Of a stretch of 64,000 nt of DNA, positions 33,876 through 42,044 are shown in pieces. Position 1 is the first letter of the stretch; every line of letters begins with the position of its first letter. The notes beneath the pieces are model-generated. The model saw nothing but the letters and a program-made list of their open reading frames with translations, made no database searches and had not been told where the DNA came from. This stretch comes from Planktosalinus sp963977065 (GTDB lineage: Bacteria > Bacteroidota > Bacteroidia > Flavobacteriales > Flavobacteriaceae), in contig CAXBNF010000003.1 of the NCBI GenBank assembly GCA_963977065.1, positions 62,001 through 126,000 on the forward strand, in the 5' to 3' direction. A program made the translations under genes and the position numbers.

Positions 33876-36509
33876 TTATTGTTTAACCGTAGTGATTTTT
33901 GCATTACCCATCGCGGGGGCAATTTGCACTATTTTTTCAGTTTGTTGTGATTTTTTGTTGACCCAAAGTGTTGTTTTGTCATTTGGATTATCAATAGCTT
34001 TAATTTCAACAATATAGCATTCAGAATCATTGAGCAATTCAGAGCCTGTTACTTCAAGCTTCATTGCTTTTGCTTTGGCGGTCATCAAGTCAGGCATTTC
34101 AAATCCAAATTGATAGCCTTCTTTTAACGGAAGTGCTGAGATAACAATATCCATAGCTGCTCCATCCACAATATAAGCTCCTTTAAATGGAATTTCCATG
34201 GCATTGCCTTGGATTTCCATCGAAGCTTTTTTGTCTGAAAATGTCATAGGTATGGTCATTCCCATTTGGTTGATCGTTCTGCTCAAAGGCTTCAGGTCTC
34301 CCGAAAGCACAACTAGGTCTTTAGTCTCTCCCATCATCGAGGTAGAAACCTCATTTACACTCCAGTTGGCACCATCTTTTGTAATGGTACGCACTTTAGA
34401 TGCCTCGATATTTTGACCTTGCACTTCAACATTCATTTTATAATTTTGAGTTCCCACCTGCAAGTTATTTTTTAAAACGGGGAGTTCATTTGATATTACA
34501 ATTTCTTCTGCTTCTTCATAGGTTACACTATTGATATCAACACGCATTTCTTCAAGTCTTTTTGATATTTCTTCTGGCATTTCTTCCTGATAACGACCTC
34601 CAAGAATAGGTGCTAAAAAGCGTTCGATTTCTGCATACATTGCCATATTGTTAACTGGCTTTGCAAACCCATGGCCTTCGTCATCAGCTAGTATGTAACT
34701 CACTTGTTTACCACGGTCCCTAAGGGCAATCACAATTTGGTCTGCTTCTGCTTGTTTCACCCTGGGGTCGTTTGCACCCTGAATGATTAACAAGGGACGA
34801 TCAATCTTATCAGCTTTAAATAATGGACTTGCTTCTTTAATTAGTTTTTGGCCTTCTTCAGTGTTAGGGTCACCCACCATACCATACAAAAAGGCTCTCC
34901 CGGCTTCCCAATAGGCAGGGACAGACTCCAGAAGTGTGAAAATATTACTTGGACCTACAATATCTACACCAGCAGCATACACATCTGGAGTGAACGCCAA
35001 ACCGGCAAGGGTGGCATAACCTCCATAGCTCCCTCCCATAATAGCCACTTTGTCTTTGTGTGCTATGCCTTCATTAATTAAGTGTTTAACCCCCCAGGTG
35101 ATATCGTCTTGCATTAATTTTCCCCATTGCAAATCACCGGCATTGAGAAACTCCTTTCCATAACCACCACTGGCTCTAAAATTGGGCTGTAAAACAGCAT
35201 AACCTCTATTTGCTAAAAACTGAACGGTAGAACTATAGCCCCAAAAGTCTCTGGGACCTTTTGGACCTCCGTGCACCAATACAACTACCGGTAGATTTTT
35301 TGCTTCTTTTCCTGCCGGTACCGTTAAGTATGCCGGTATGGTAAGACCATCACTACTTGGGTAACTTATAGGAGTCATTGGAGCAAGATATTGCTCCACA
35401 TCTTTTAGTTTGGGTCTGGGTGTGTATTGATGGATGAGCTCTCTTGTTTCAGAATCAAAGAAATAAGAGTCTGAAGCATATTTATCACCCCATACATTAA
35501 TTAGGAATTTTTTCTCATCATTAGTAGCACTTTGAATACTCACTTCTCTTCCTGGAAACTGCTCAAGAAGGAAGTTGAAATCTGCTTCTCTTTCTTTGTT
35601 TTTAAAATATCTACGCGTTTTATCGTCTGTATAACTGGTAGATATGATTTCCCGAGTCAATTGGCTTACTGACAAGCCTCCAAAATCAACACGGTTTTCA
35701 GGATCACTTTCTATTTTTGTTTTCTTTTTTGTTTTTGGATCCATCAAGAAAAGAGTGCTTAGGTTTAAGTCACCTGTATTGGAAACAAGGTAAAACTCTT
35801 TATTGTCTGGTGTCCAACTTGCAATATAAGCTTGCTCTGTTACGGTTGTTTCATAAATAGGTGTGAGTTTGTCACCATCTCTATAAAGCATAACAGTATT
35901 TCCTTTTTCGTCTGTTCTTGAAACAACTCTTAGTTTCTCATCCCAGTCAAAATTATAACCGGTAATACGATCGTTGTTTTCTTGTATTAATGTGAGTCTT
36001 CCGGTACTAATTTCTAATTGATAGAGATCGTGCCAAGCCTTGTCACGGTCGTTTAGACCAATCATTAAGATGTCTGGATTGTTTCTGCTTACCATATTGA
36101 TGCGCGCTTGCACGTTCTTTAATGGAGTCAAGTTTCTGGATTCAGGAAAGGATTCTTTACCTGCATCTTTAGGGTTTACAGCAAAAATATTGATATTTTC
36201 ATCACCATCTTCATCCTTAGCATAAAGTATGTATTTACTATCGTAAGTCCAAAAATAGCCATACAATGGTCTTTTACTGTTGGTAAGAGGCTTAGCGTTT
36301 TCAAAAGGCTCATCAAAACCTTTTACCCAAACATTCATAATTCCGTCATATTCTTTCATAAAGGAAATAAAATTTCCATCAGGACTTAATTGTCCCGAAG
36401 AAATTTCAGGGTTTCCAAAAAATACTTCGCGGTCTATAATAGGGGATTGCCCATAACTAAGCAAAGTAAAGCAAAATGTAATACACATGAACAGAAGTTT
36501 AGTTTTCAT
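33876..36509 (-). CDS. S9 family (prolyl oligopeptidase) peptidase with C-terminal extension
   Basis: 877 residues. A signal peptide ends near LLSYG. A seven-bladed propeller-like region (about 25-370) precedes the alpha/beta hydrolase domain. The triad is Ser494 in GGSYGGYA, Asp581 in GANDPRV and His613 in DEGHGF, and LVHGGP is the oxyanion segment. The catalytic domain ends near 640. About 235 further residues, beta-rich and without recognised motifs, follow, which is unusual because most S9 enzymes stop there. It is probably periplasmic peptide breakdown. A second S9 gene is at 57097. Confidence 0.88.
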   Translation of the reverse strand: MKTKLLFMCITFCFTLLSYGQSPIIDREVFFGNPEISSGQLSPDGNFISFMKEYDGIMNVWVKGFDEPFENAKPLTNSKRPLYGYFWTYDSKYILYAKDEDGDENINIFAVNPKDAGKESFPESRNLTPLKNVQARINMVSRNNPDILMIGLNDRDKAWHDLYQLEISTGRLTLIQENNDRITGYNFDWDEKLRVVSRTDEKGNTVMLYRDGDKLTPIYETTVTEQAYIASWTPDNKEFYLVSNTGDLNLSTLFLMDPKTKKKTKIESDPENRVDFGGLSVSQLTREIISTSYTDDKTRRYFKNKEREADFNFLLEQFPGREVSIQSATNDEKKFLINVWGDKYASDSYFFDSETRELIHQYTPRPKLKDVEQYLAPMTPISYPSSDGLTIPAYLTVPAGKEAKNLPVVVLVHGGPKGPRDFWGYSSTVQFLANRGYAVLQPNFRASGGYGKEFLNAGDLQWGKLMQDDITWGVKHLINEGIAHKDKVAIMGGSYGGYATLAGLAFTPDVYAAGVDIVGPSNIFTLLESVPAYWEAGRAFLYGMVGDPNTEEGQKLIKEASPLFKADKIDRPLLIIQGANDPRVKQAEADQIVIALRDRGKQVSYILADDEGHGFAKPVNNMAMYAEIERFLAPILGGRYQEEMPEEISKRLEEMRVDINSVTYEEAEEIVISNELPVLKNNLQVGTQNYKMNVEVQGQNIEASKVRTITKDGANWSVNEVSTSMMGETKDLVVLSGDLKPLSRTINQMGMTIPMTFSDKKASMEIQGNAMEIPFKGAYIVDGAAMDIVISALPLKEGYQFGFEMPDLMTAKAKAMKLEVTGSELLNDSECYIVEIKAIDNPNDKTTLWVNKKSQQTEKIVQIAPAMGNAKITTVKQ

Positions 36510-36614
36510 AATCTTATTAGTTTTTTTAATAACCAGTTAGTCAATTTAGAGTTAAATTTGTTACACTTTTTTGATTGAAATTAAAAGTCAATCGAATTTA
36601 TAAAATTTAATACT

Positions 36615-36622
36615 TATGTTTG
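36615..36622 (+). promoter_or_regulatory. -7 element of the YkgJ-family gene
   Basis: TATGTTTG is an exact TAnnTTTG match 28 bases before the ATG at 36650, in the divergent region with the S9 peptidase. Confidence 0.45.
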
Positions 36623-36649
36623 ATTTAAAACTTGCAAAATTTCTTTAAA

Positions 36650-37150
36650 ATGGAAGAAATCCTGAAACAACTCCCCTCGCGAGCAAAAGATAAGAATAGC
36701 GAGCATAAAAAGTTTTTTACCAAGCTAAAAAAAAAGCCACCCAAAAATCTGGATTTGGTTATGCAACAATTGCATGATCAGGAGTTTAGCCAAACAGATT
36801 GTTTGTCCTGTGCCAATTGCTGTAAGACAACCGGACCCTTGTTTACCGATAAAGATATTGAGCGCATTTCCAAACATTTTAAAATGAAACCGCAGCAGTT
36901 TATAGATGCTTTTCTACGTGTCGATGAAGACAAAGATTATGTGTTGCAAAGTGTGCCGTGTACTTTTTTGGGGACCGACAATTACTGCTCCATATATGAA
37001 GTAAGACCCAAAGCCTGCCGAGAATTTCCTCACACTAATCGAAAAAAATTCCATCAAATTTCAAACCTAACATTAAAAAATGTGGCCATTTGCCCGGCAG
37101 CGTTTAATATAGTGGAGAGGATGGCGGGTGTTTTAGAAAATAGTAAATAG
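36650..37150 (+). CDS. YkgJ-family cysteine-cluster protein
   Basis: The ATG at 36650 gives a 166-residue protein; a TTG at 36632 would add six residues. Cysteines occur in the family pattern CLSCANCCK (Cys51, 54, 57, 58), VPCTFL (104), YCSIYEVRPKACREFP (113 and 123) and ICPAAF, suited to binding a zinc or iron-sulfur centre. Members are annotated as putative Fe-S or zinc- and iron-chelating proteins of unknown role. A basic N-terminus precedes the cluster. Confidence 0.85.
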   Translation: MEEILKQLPSRAKDKNSEHKKFFTKLKKKPPKNLDLVMQQLHDQEFSQTDCLSCANCCKTTGPLFTDKDIERISKHFKMKPQQFIDAFLRVDEDKDYVLQSVPCTFLGTDNYCSIYEVRPKACREFPHTNRKKFHQISNLTLKNVAICPAAFNIVERMAGVLENSK

Positions 37151-37171
37151 AATAAAGAAAAGAGACTGTTT

Positions 37172-37217
37172 TTCCATATTTGGAACCTGCCCTTCCGGCA
37201 GGCGGGTTTGGTATTTG
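37172..37217. repeat. Intergenic palindromic repeats after the YkgJ-family gene
   Basis: CCTGCC (37186-37191) pairs with GGCAGG (37197-37202) around CTTCC, as in the CCTGCC...GGCAGG repeats common in bacterial intergenic DNA. TTCCATATTTGGAA (37172-37185) is a second palindrome directly before it. Either could end transcription of the convergent genes, but there is no clear T run. Confidence 0.5.
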
Positions 37218-37222
37218 GAATT

Positions 37223-37582
37223 TTATTCCAGCGTAGTAGCAATATAAAGCAACTCAAAAAGAATTGCCCAGTTTTTTATAAAGTGCATGGCTTCCAGCAT
37301 AACGACCTCCCTTTTTTTGACTGTCCAGAATTTGTGTAACATAAACGACGCCACTGCTAGAAAAACACACAATGCGATAATACCTTCTATTATAAAGTAA
37401 CCGCTGATAAGAGTTAGACCTCCGACTACTAATAAAATACCACTTAAAATCACCATTAATTTAGGTGCAATTAACGATCTATTAGCAGCATATTCTTTCA
37501 AAATATGAGTGTTATAAAAATGGTTAACTCCATTTAGAAGAAAAAACAAGCCTAGAAGAATGAGTAGTATTTGCTTGATCAC
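37223..37582 (-). CDS. DoxX-like small membrane protein
   Basis: 119 residues with about four hydrophobic helices: ILLILLGLFFLLNGVNHFY, LMVILSGILLVVGGLTLISG, IIALCVFLAVASFML and the C-terminal IKNWAILFELLYIAT. GVNHFYN in helix 1 fits the DoxX family. The start codon is GTG. Some DoxX proteins work in thiol or redox chemistry, but no function can be assigned here. Confidence 0.7.
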   Translation of the reverse strand: MIKQILLILLGLFFLLNGVNHFYNTHILKEYAANRSLIAPKLMVILSGILLVVGGLTLISGYFIIEGIIALCVFLAVASFMLHKFWTVKKREVVMLEAMHFIKNWAILFELLYIATTLE

Positions 37583-37654
37583 TCTTTATAAAATTAAAGG
37601 ATTAAAAACTCTTTTTCCTTGAAGTCTTTGTTTCTGGAAAATACTGTAAATCGA

Positions 37655-37933
37655 CTAAATCACATCTCTTATTTCAGCAATTTTATCAAACATCGCTTTT
37701 GCAAAAGGACACAGCGGAATAATTTTTAAATTGTTTTCACGAGCATAATCCACAGCTGCAAACACCATTTTTTTTCCAACTCCCTGTCTATTGAATTCAG
37801 AATTTACTTCTGTGTGGTCAATAATGAACCTCTCTTTGCCCGCCCAAGAATAGGTCATTCTGCCGGCTTCATTCTCGCCTGAAACGGCTTTAAAAAAACC
37901 TTTGGTTTCTCTATTGATATGTTGAATTTCCAT
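37655..37933 (-). CDS. YjdJ-like GNAT family N-acetyltransferase
   Basis: 92 residues, the compact single-domain GNAT type. EFNRQGVGKKMVFAAVDYARENNLKIIPLCPFAKAMF contains the acetyl-CoA-binding R-x-x-G-x-G/K segment and the PLCPFA end motif of this family. It begins 4 bases after the stop of the YjdI-like Fe-S protein, the same pairing as yjdI-yjdJ in E. coli. Confidence 0.85.
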   Translation of the reverse strand: MEIQHINRETKGFFKAVSGENEAGRMTYSWAGKERFIIDHTEVNSEFNRQGVGKKMVFAAVDYARENNLKIIPLCPFAKAMFDKIAEIRDVI

Positions 37934-37937
37934 AGAC

Positions 37938-38153
37938 TTATTGATTTATTTTAAAGCTCAACGCTCCCGAAGGACATTTGCTAACTTGATTCATTAGCTC
38001 CTCTGAAGTGGCGTTTTCAATTTTGATCCATGGTCTTTCCTTGGGGTTGTAAACCTGAGGCAATGTTTTCACACATAAACCGGCATGGGTGCAAAGTGCA
38101 GGTTTCCAGAATATGGTGATTTCACCGTTTGAGTATTCATTGACTTTTTCCAT
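37938..38153 (-). CDS. YjdI-like (4Fe-4S) mono-cluster protein
   Basis: 71 residues. Cys21 and Cys27 (CTHAGLC) with Cys60 (SKCPSGAL) are the cluster ligands of the Fer4_19/YjdI family, which is a divergent ferredoxin. The second half reads PWIKIENATSEELMNQVSKCPSGAL, as in family members. It forms a two-gene unit with the GNAT gene downstream. Electron partner and role are unknown. Confidence 0.85.
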   Translation of the reverse strand: MEKVNEYSNGEITIFWKPALCTHAGLCVKTLPQVYNPKERPWIKIENATSEELMNQVSKCPSGALSFKINQ

Positions 38154-38190
38154 ATTAGTAAAGATTATTTATAAATAAATTAGCTTTAAA

Positions 38191-39534
38191 TCACTTCCCA
38201 TCATTATACAACATATACGCCTTCCTCATCAAATCATACTTCTCCAGTCCTTCCTTCCAAGTTAACCTGATTTCCTCAGCGTTCATGCCTTGTTCAATTT
38301 GTTGCTGCAGGGTTTTAGTTCCTGCCAGAGTTGTAAAGAAATTAGTAAAAAAAGAAGCTTGTTTTCCTGTGGCGTTGTAAACATCAATCAACCATTGCAA
38401 GTTGAGGTAGTCCAATTTATCTTCACCTCTTAGGTCTTTGCCATAACAGAGTTGACCGCTGAATTTTGGATTTTTAGCTCCTTCGTTGGGTTGGGGTGTA
38501 AAGGTAAAAGTGTATGTGTCTTTTGGCAATGTGGGGCTGCCAAATATCTGAAATTGCATAGAGGTACCGCGGCCTTCACTGAGTGTTGTTCCTTCAAAAA
38601 AACAGGTGCTAGGGTAGAGGTTGATTGATTTGTCGTTTGGCAAATTTGGTGATGGTTTGATGGGCAAGCTGTAAGACATGTTTCGATTGTAGTCTTTTAC
38701 CGGCACGATTTCAAGCTCACACTTCAGGCCGTTTTCAAGCCAACCTTCGCCGTTGATCATTTGGGCATATTCTGCAATGGTCATTCCGTGTACAACGGGA
38801 ATGGGGTGCATCCCCACAAAACTTTTGTGAGTAGGCTCGAGTATGGGTCCATCGATATAATGGATATTTGGGTTAGGTCGGTCGAGGATTAACAAGGGAA
38901 TTCCCGCTTCCGCGCAAGCTTCCATGACATAGTGTAATGTGGAAATATAAGTGTAAAAACGTGCCCCCACATCCTGAATGTCAAAAATCACTACATCGAG
39001 GTCTTTCATTTGCTCAGGAGTGGGTTTTTTATTGCTTCCGTAAAGCGAAATAATGGGCACACCGGTTCTGCTGTCTTTTCCGTCTTTAACGAGTTCGCCG
39101 GCATCTGCAGTTCCTCTGAAACCATGCTCGGGAGCGAAAACTTTAGTAACCTGAATGTTGTGTGCCAAAAGCGAATCTACCAAATGGGTGCGCTTGCTGA
39201 AAACCCAGCGCTGGGTTTGGCGTTGTTTATAGGACCTTGTTGTTTCATCCCAAAAGTCTTCCATAAAAATAAAGTTTTCGGGCTTGAAAACCACGCTGGT
39301 TTGATTGGCGACGATGGCCACGCGCTTGTCTCTCAAAAAGGGAAGATATGCCCCCGTTTGGTTAGCACCCACCACCGGATAAGTAGCTACTTCACTTTCT
39401 TCAAATGAGGTTTCTACATTGAAATTCTTTTCCTGACCTTTGCAGGAAATAGAAACCAACACTACGAGCATCAAAAATAAAGTGGTATTTTTGAGCCTAA
39501 AATTACCTGGAATATTGAATTTTGAGTTTTTCAT
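38191..39534 (-). CDS. namZ: Exo-beta-N-acetylmuramidase NamZ-like lipoprotein (DUF1343)
   Basis: 447 residues from ATG 39534 (an ATG at 39549 is also possible). The lipoprotein signal has Cys31 in LVSISC. DUF1343 motifs are RVAIVANQTSVV, VFAPEHGFRGTADAGE, VIFDIQDVGARFYTYISTLHYVM, LDRPNPN and YPSTCFFEGTTLSEGRGT. Characterised NamZ removes terminal MurNAc from peptidoglycan glycans. It thus feeds cell-wall recycling, probably in the periplasm. Its 5' coding end overlaps that of the divergent permease gene, which is odd; see findings. Confidence 0.85.
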   Translation of the reverse strand: MKNSKFNIPGNFRLKNTTLFLMLVVLVSISCKGQEKNFNVETSFEESEVATYPVVGANQTGAYLPFLRDKRVAIVANQTSVVFKPENFIFMEDFWDETTRSYKQRQTQRWVFSKRTHLVDSLLAHNIQVTKVFAPEHGFRGTADAGELVKDGKDSRTGVPIISLYGSNKKPTPEQMKDLDVVIFDIQDVGARFYTYISTLHYVMEACAEAGIPLLILDRPNPNIHYIDGPILEPTHKSFVGMHPIPVVHGMTIAEYAQMINGEGWLENGLKCELEIVPVKDYNRNMSYSLPIKPSPNLPNDKSINLYPSTCFFEGTTLSEGRGTSMQFQIFGSPTLPKDTYTFTFTPQPNEGAKNPKFSGQLCYGKDLRGEDKLDYLNLQWLIDVYNATGKQASFFTNFFTTLAGTKTLQQQIEQGMNAEEIRLTWKEGLEKYDLMRKAYMLYNDGK

Positions 39535-40753
39535 AGCAAAACGAATCATACGGTCTAAGGACTATAAAAGTAGTATATCGGCGCCAATAATAAAAATCGC
39601 GATTACTGCAATTGCTTTAGGGATGATCATGATGCTTGTTTCAATTGCAACCGGTGTGGGGTTGCAACAAAAGGTGCGTGAAAAGGTTTCTGCTTTCAAC
39701 GGTGATATTATCATTTCTCACTTTGATACAAATTTTTCAAATGATTCTCAAAATCCCATATCCATCAACCAACCTTTTTATCCTGTTTTTGAAGATATCC
39801 CCGAAATTAAGCACATACAGATTACCGCTTTAAAAGGTGGAATTATTAGGACTGAAACCGATTTTGAAGGGGTGGTTGTCAAAGGTGTGGGTGATGATTA
39901 TAACTGGCAGTATTTTGAGGAATTTTTAAGGGAAGGTCGTTTGCCTGTATATGAAGAAACACTCAATGATGAAATTCTACTGTCTGAATTCATTACAAAC
40001 AGGCTGAATTTAAAAATAGGGGATAAAGTGATTACCTATTTCTTTGATGAAGAGAGCAAAGAAAGGCCATTAAGACCTCGTGGGTTTACGTTGGTGGGTA
40101 TTTACAACAGTGGTTTTCAAGAGTTTGATGAAAGTTATTTGATAGCAGATATCAGGCACATTCAGCGTTTGAATCGCTGGGAAGCAGACCAGATTGGTGC
40201 TTTTGAACTCTTTGTAACCGATTTTGATAAAATTCAGGAAACCGGAAATAAAGTGTATTATAATGTGGATTCCACACTCGACACCCAAACAATACGAGAC
40301 AAGTATTTTTCCATTTTTGAATGGCTGGATTTGTTTGATTTCAATATAGCGCTTATTATTGGGATAATGATTCTTGTGGCGGGGATCAATATGATTACCG
40401 CTTTGCTCGTGTTGATCCTGGAACGCACCAAAATGATAGGCATCTTAAAATCTTTGGGCTCCTCAAACTTGAGCATAAGAAAAGTTTTTATTTACAATGC
40501 GGTCTATTTAATTGGTATTGGTCTTTTTTGGGGGAATTTGATTGGAATAGGACTGCTATTGGCTCAAAAATATTTTAAGTTGTTTCCCTTAAATCCTGAC
40601 ACCTATTATGTCACTGAGGCTCCCGTTTATCTGGACTTGGGTTATATTTTAATCCTCAACGCAGGCACCTTCTTGTTGTGTTTGTTGATGCTTTTGATAC
40701 CATCATATATTATCACAAAGATTTCGCCGGTGAAGGCTATCAGGTTTGAATAA
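39515..40753 (+). CDS. LolC/LolE-like ABC transporter permease (FtsX domain)
   Basis: The TTG at 39515 gives NFEFFIAKRIIRSKDYKSSISAPIIKIAITAIALG, the usual N-terminus of flavobacterial LolE-type permeases. No ATG exists before the first membrane helix except far downstream. Four membrane helices are seen: one at about 23-45 and three after residue 275 (IALIIGIMILVAGINMITALLVL and two more). A periplasmic MacB-like domain lies between. Length 412. It probably takes part in lipoprotein release to the outer membrane. The ATPase partner is not in view. Confidence 0.8.
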   Translation: MNFEFFIAKRIIRSKDYKSSISAPIIKIAITAIALGMIMMLVSIATGVGLQQKVREKVSAFNGDIIISHFDTNFSNDSQNPISINQPFYPVFEDIPEIKHIQITALKGGIIRTETDFEGVVVKGVGDDYNWQYFEEFLREGRLPVYEETLNDEILLSEFITNRLNLKIGDKVITYFFDEESKERPLRPRGFTLVGIYNSGFQEFDESYLIADIRHIQRLNRWEADQIGAFELFVTDFDKIQETGNKVYYNVDSTLDTQTIRDKYFSIFEWLDLFDFNIALIIGIMILVAGINMITALLVLILERTKMIGILKSLGSSNLSIRKVFIYNAVYLIGIGLFWGNLIGIGLLLAQKYFKLFPLNPDTYYVTEAPVYLDLGYILILNAGTFLLCLLMLLIPSYIITKISPVKAIRFE

Positions 40754-40756
40754 AAA

Positions 40757-40789
40757 AAAGATGGACTTACAAAAAGTAAACCCATCTTT
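40757..40789. terminator. Hairpin between convergent permease and lipocalin-like genes
   Basis: AAAGATGG (40757-40764) pairs with CCATCTTT (40782-40789), with TTAC/GTAA possible inside. The minus-strand side has a run of eight U residues after the stem, so it probably terminates the lipocalin-like gene better than the permease gene. Confidence 0.55.
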
Positions 40790-40812
40790 AATATTATAAT
40801 AAAAGTTAAATA

Positions 40813-41253
40813 CTATACCTTCTTAAGTACTGATATAAATATAAAAGTCTCTCCTCCAAACTCTTCAGTTACTTTTACTTTTAATGTCGTATTGTTTAAT
40901 GTTACAATTTCTGCGACAACTGTTTCACCACCTGTTGTTAATGTAATATTTTTTCCTGATACTGAATAAGTTCCGGTATCTGTTTCAGAATCACACTCTT
41001 CATTAAAATCTAAAAAGAATATAACACTTTGAACAGTATTGTCTGCTTTAAAATCAATGAAGTCTTTACCGCATTCAGGGGCATCGTTTTCATAGGGTAA
41101 AAGGACTTCCTGTCCATCAACTATGGTGCCTTCTTGAGTAAACTCCCATTTACCAATAATTTTTTCTTCATTTCCTCCATTGTCATCATCACTGCTACAT
41201 GAAACAAACATAGCCGAGGCGGCAAATACAAATAATACAAATAATTTTTTCAT
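40813..41253 (-). CDS. Lipocalin-like domain lipoprotein
   Basis: 146 residues with lipobox MFVSC (Cys19), an acidic SSDDDNGGNEE linker and a small beta-barrel. KIIGKWEFTQEG at the start and TGTYSVSGKNITLTTGGETVVAEIVTLNNTTLKVKV in the middle are typical of the Bacteroidota lipocalin-like family. No ligand is known. It appears monocistronic, with a hairpin behind it. Confidence 0.78.
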   Translation of the reverse strand: MKKLFVLFVFAASAMFVSCSSDDDNGGNEEKIIGKWEFTQEGTIVDGQEVLLPYENDAPECGKDFIDFKADNTVQSVIFFLDFNEECDSETDTGTYSVSGKNITLTTGGETVVAEIVTLNNTTLKVKVTEEFGGETFIFISVLKKV

Positions 41254-41306
41254 TTTTTTTTAGTTTATTTATTAACGGTGGCAAAGCTACATTAAAATCT
41301 GAATAA

Positions 41307-41999
41307 TTATATTTTTTTCTTAAATTTAAACGGAGACCGCTCACTATGCGCTTTCATCGCTTTAAAACACAAGCGAATACTGATAGCTAGCCCTACAAAA
41401 GATAAAAACCAAAAGGCAGGGTAGCTTTGTTGCATTAAAAAGAAGTTATAAAGCCCATGAAGAACGATAGCTGCTAGCAAACCCTTCAACTTAAATTCTT
41501 TTGCTCTTTCTTTATATTGCCAGGCCATTCCAAAATAATAGCCCATAATAATTCCAAAACTGGCATGCGCAGGAACCGCCGTAAACATTCTTAGTAGGCC
41601 CACTTGAACTCCTCCATCTGAGACATAAAGTATGTTTTCAATTCCGGCAAAACCGAGACTGATAATGGCCCCATAAACGATGCCGTCAAAAGGTTCATTA
41701 AATTCTTTTTGGCGATACGCATAAAATCTAAGGACTAAAAATTTAGCAAATTCTTCTGCGAATGCTACCACGATAAGCGCATATATAGCTACAGAAACAA
41801 TGTTTCCAAAATCCACAGGAATAAACTTTCCCAGAACAATTGACAGGATCACAGCAGGTATCGCACAAAGTACACCCAACATAAAGCTGATAAATAGATG
41901 CTTTAACGGCTCACGCTCATATTGATCTTTAAGCCAGATAAACAAACCTATAGCCGCCCCGGGCGCTAGTGCCAATCCTATAATAAAAAGTACATCCAT
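41307..41999 (-). CDS. PrsW-family intramembrane metalloprotease
   Basis: 230 residues with about seven hydrophobic segments. The family motifs are FAEEFAKF (Glu82, Glu83), PAHASFGIIMGYYFG (His145) and VLHGLYNFF (His181), which together hold the metal. In Bacillus, PrsW makes the first cut in the anti-sigma factor RsiW, but most homologues have unknown substrates. No sigma/anti-sigma pair lies nearby. Confidence 0.85.
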   Translation of the reverse strand: MDVLFIIGLALAPGAAIGLFIWLKDQYEREPLKHLFISFMLGVLCAIPAVILSIVLGKFIPVDFGNIVSVAIYALIVVAFAEEFAKFLVLRFYAYRQKEFNEPFDGIVYGAIISLGFAGIENILYVSDGGVQVGLLRMFTAVPAHASFGIIMGYYFGMAWQYKERAKEFKLKGLLAAIVLHGLYNFFLMQQSYPAFWFLSFVGLAISIRLCFKAMKAHSERSPFKFKKKI

Positions 42000-42006
42000 A
42001 AGAGTT

Positions 42007-42037
42007 CCCCCTCCTTTGGAGGGGGCTAGGGGGAGGA
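42007..42037. repeat. C/G-run palindromic intergenic repeat
   Basis: CCCCCTCC (42007-42014) pairs with GGAGGGGG (42018-42025) around TTT. CTAGGGGGAGGA follows as a second G-rich arm. I recognise this sequence as a type often found between genes in Flavobacteriia. It occupies most of the 45-base gap between prsW-like and M14 genes. A smaller element of similar style lies at 21104-21133. Confidence 0.75.
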
Positions 42038-42044
42038 TTGAGGA

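Noticed and set aside
22034..40753. ftsE and the FtsX-domain permease at 39515 as an FtsEX pair
   Set aside because: They are 17 kb apart, and the permease matches LolC/LolE N-terminal sequence rather than FtsX.
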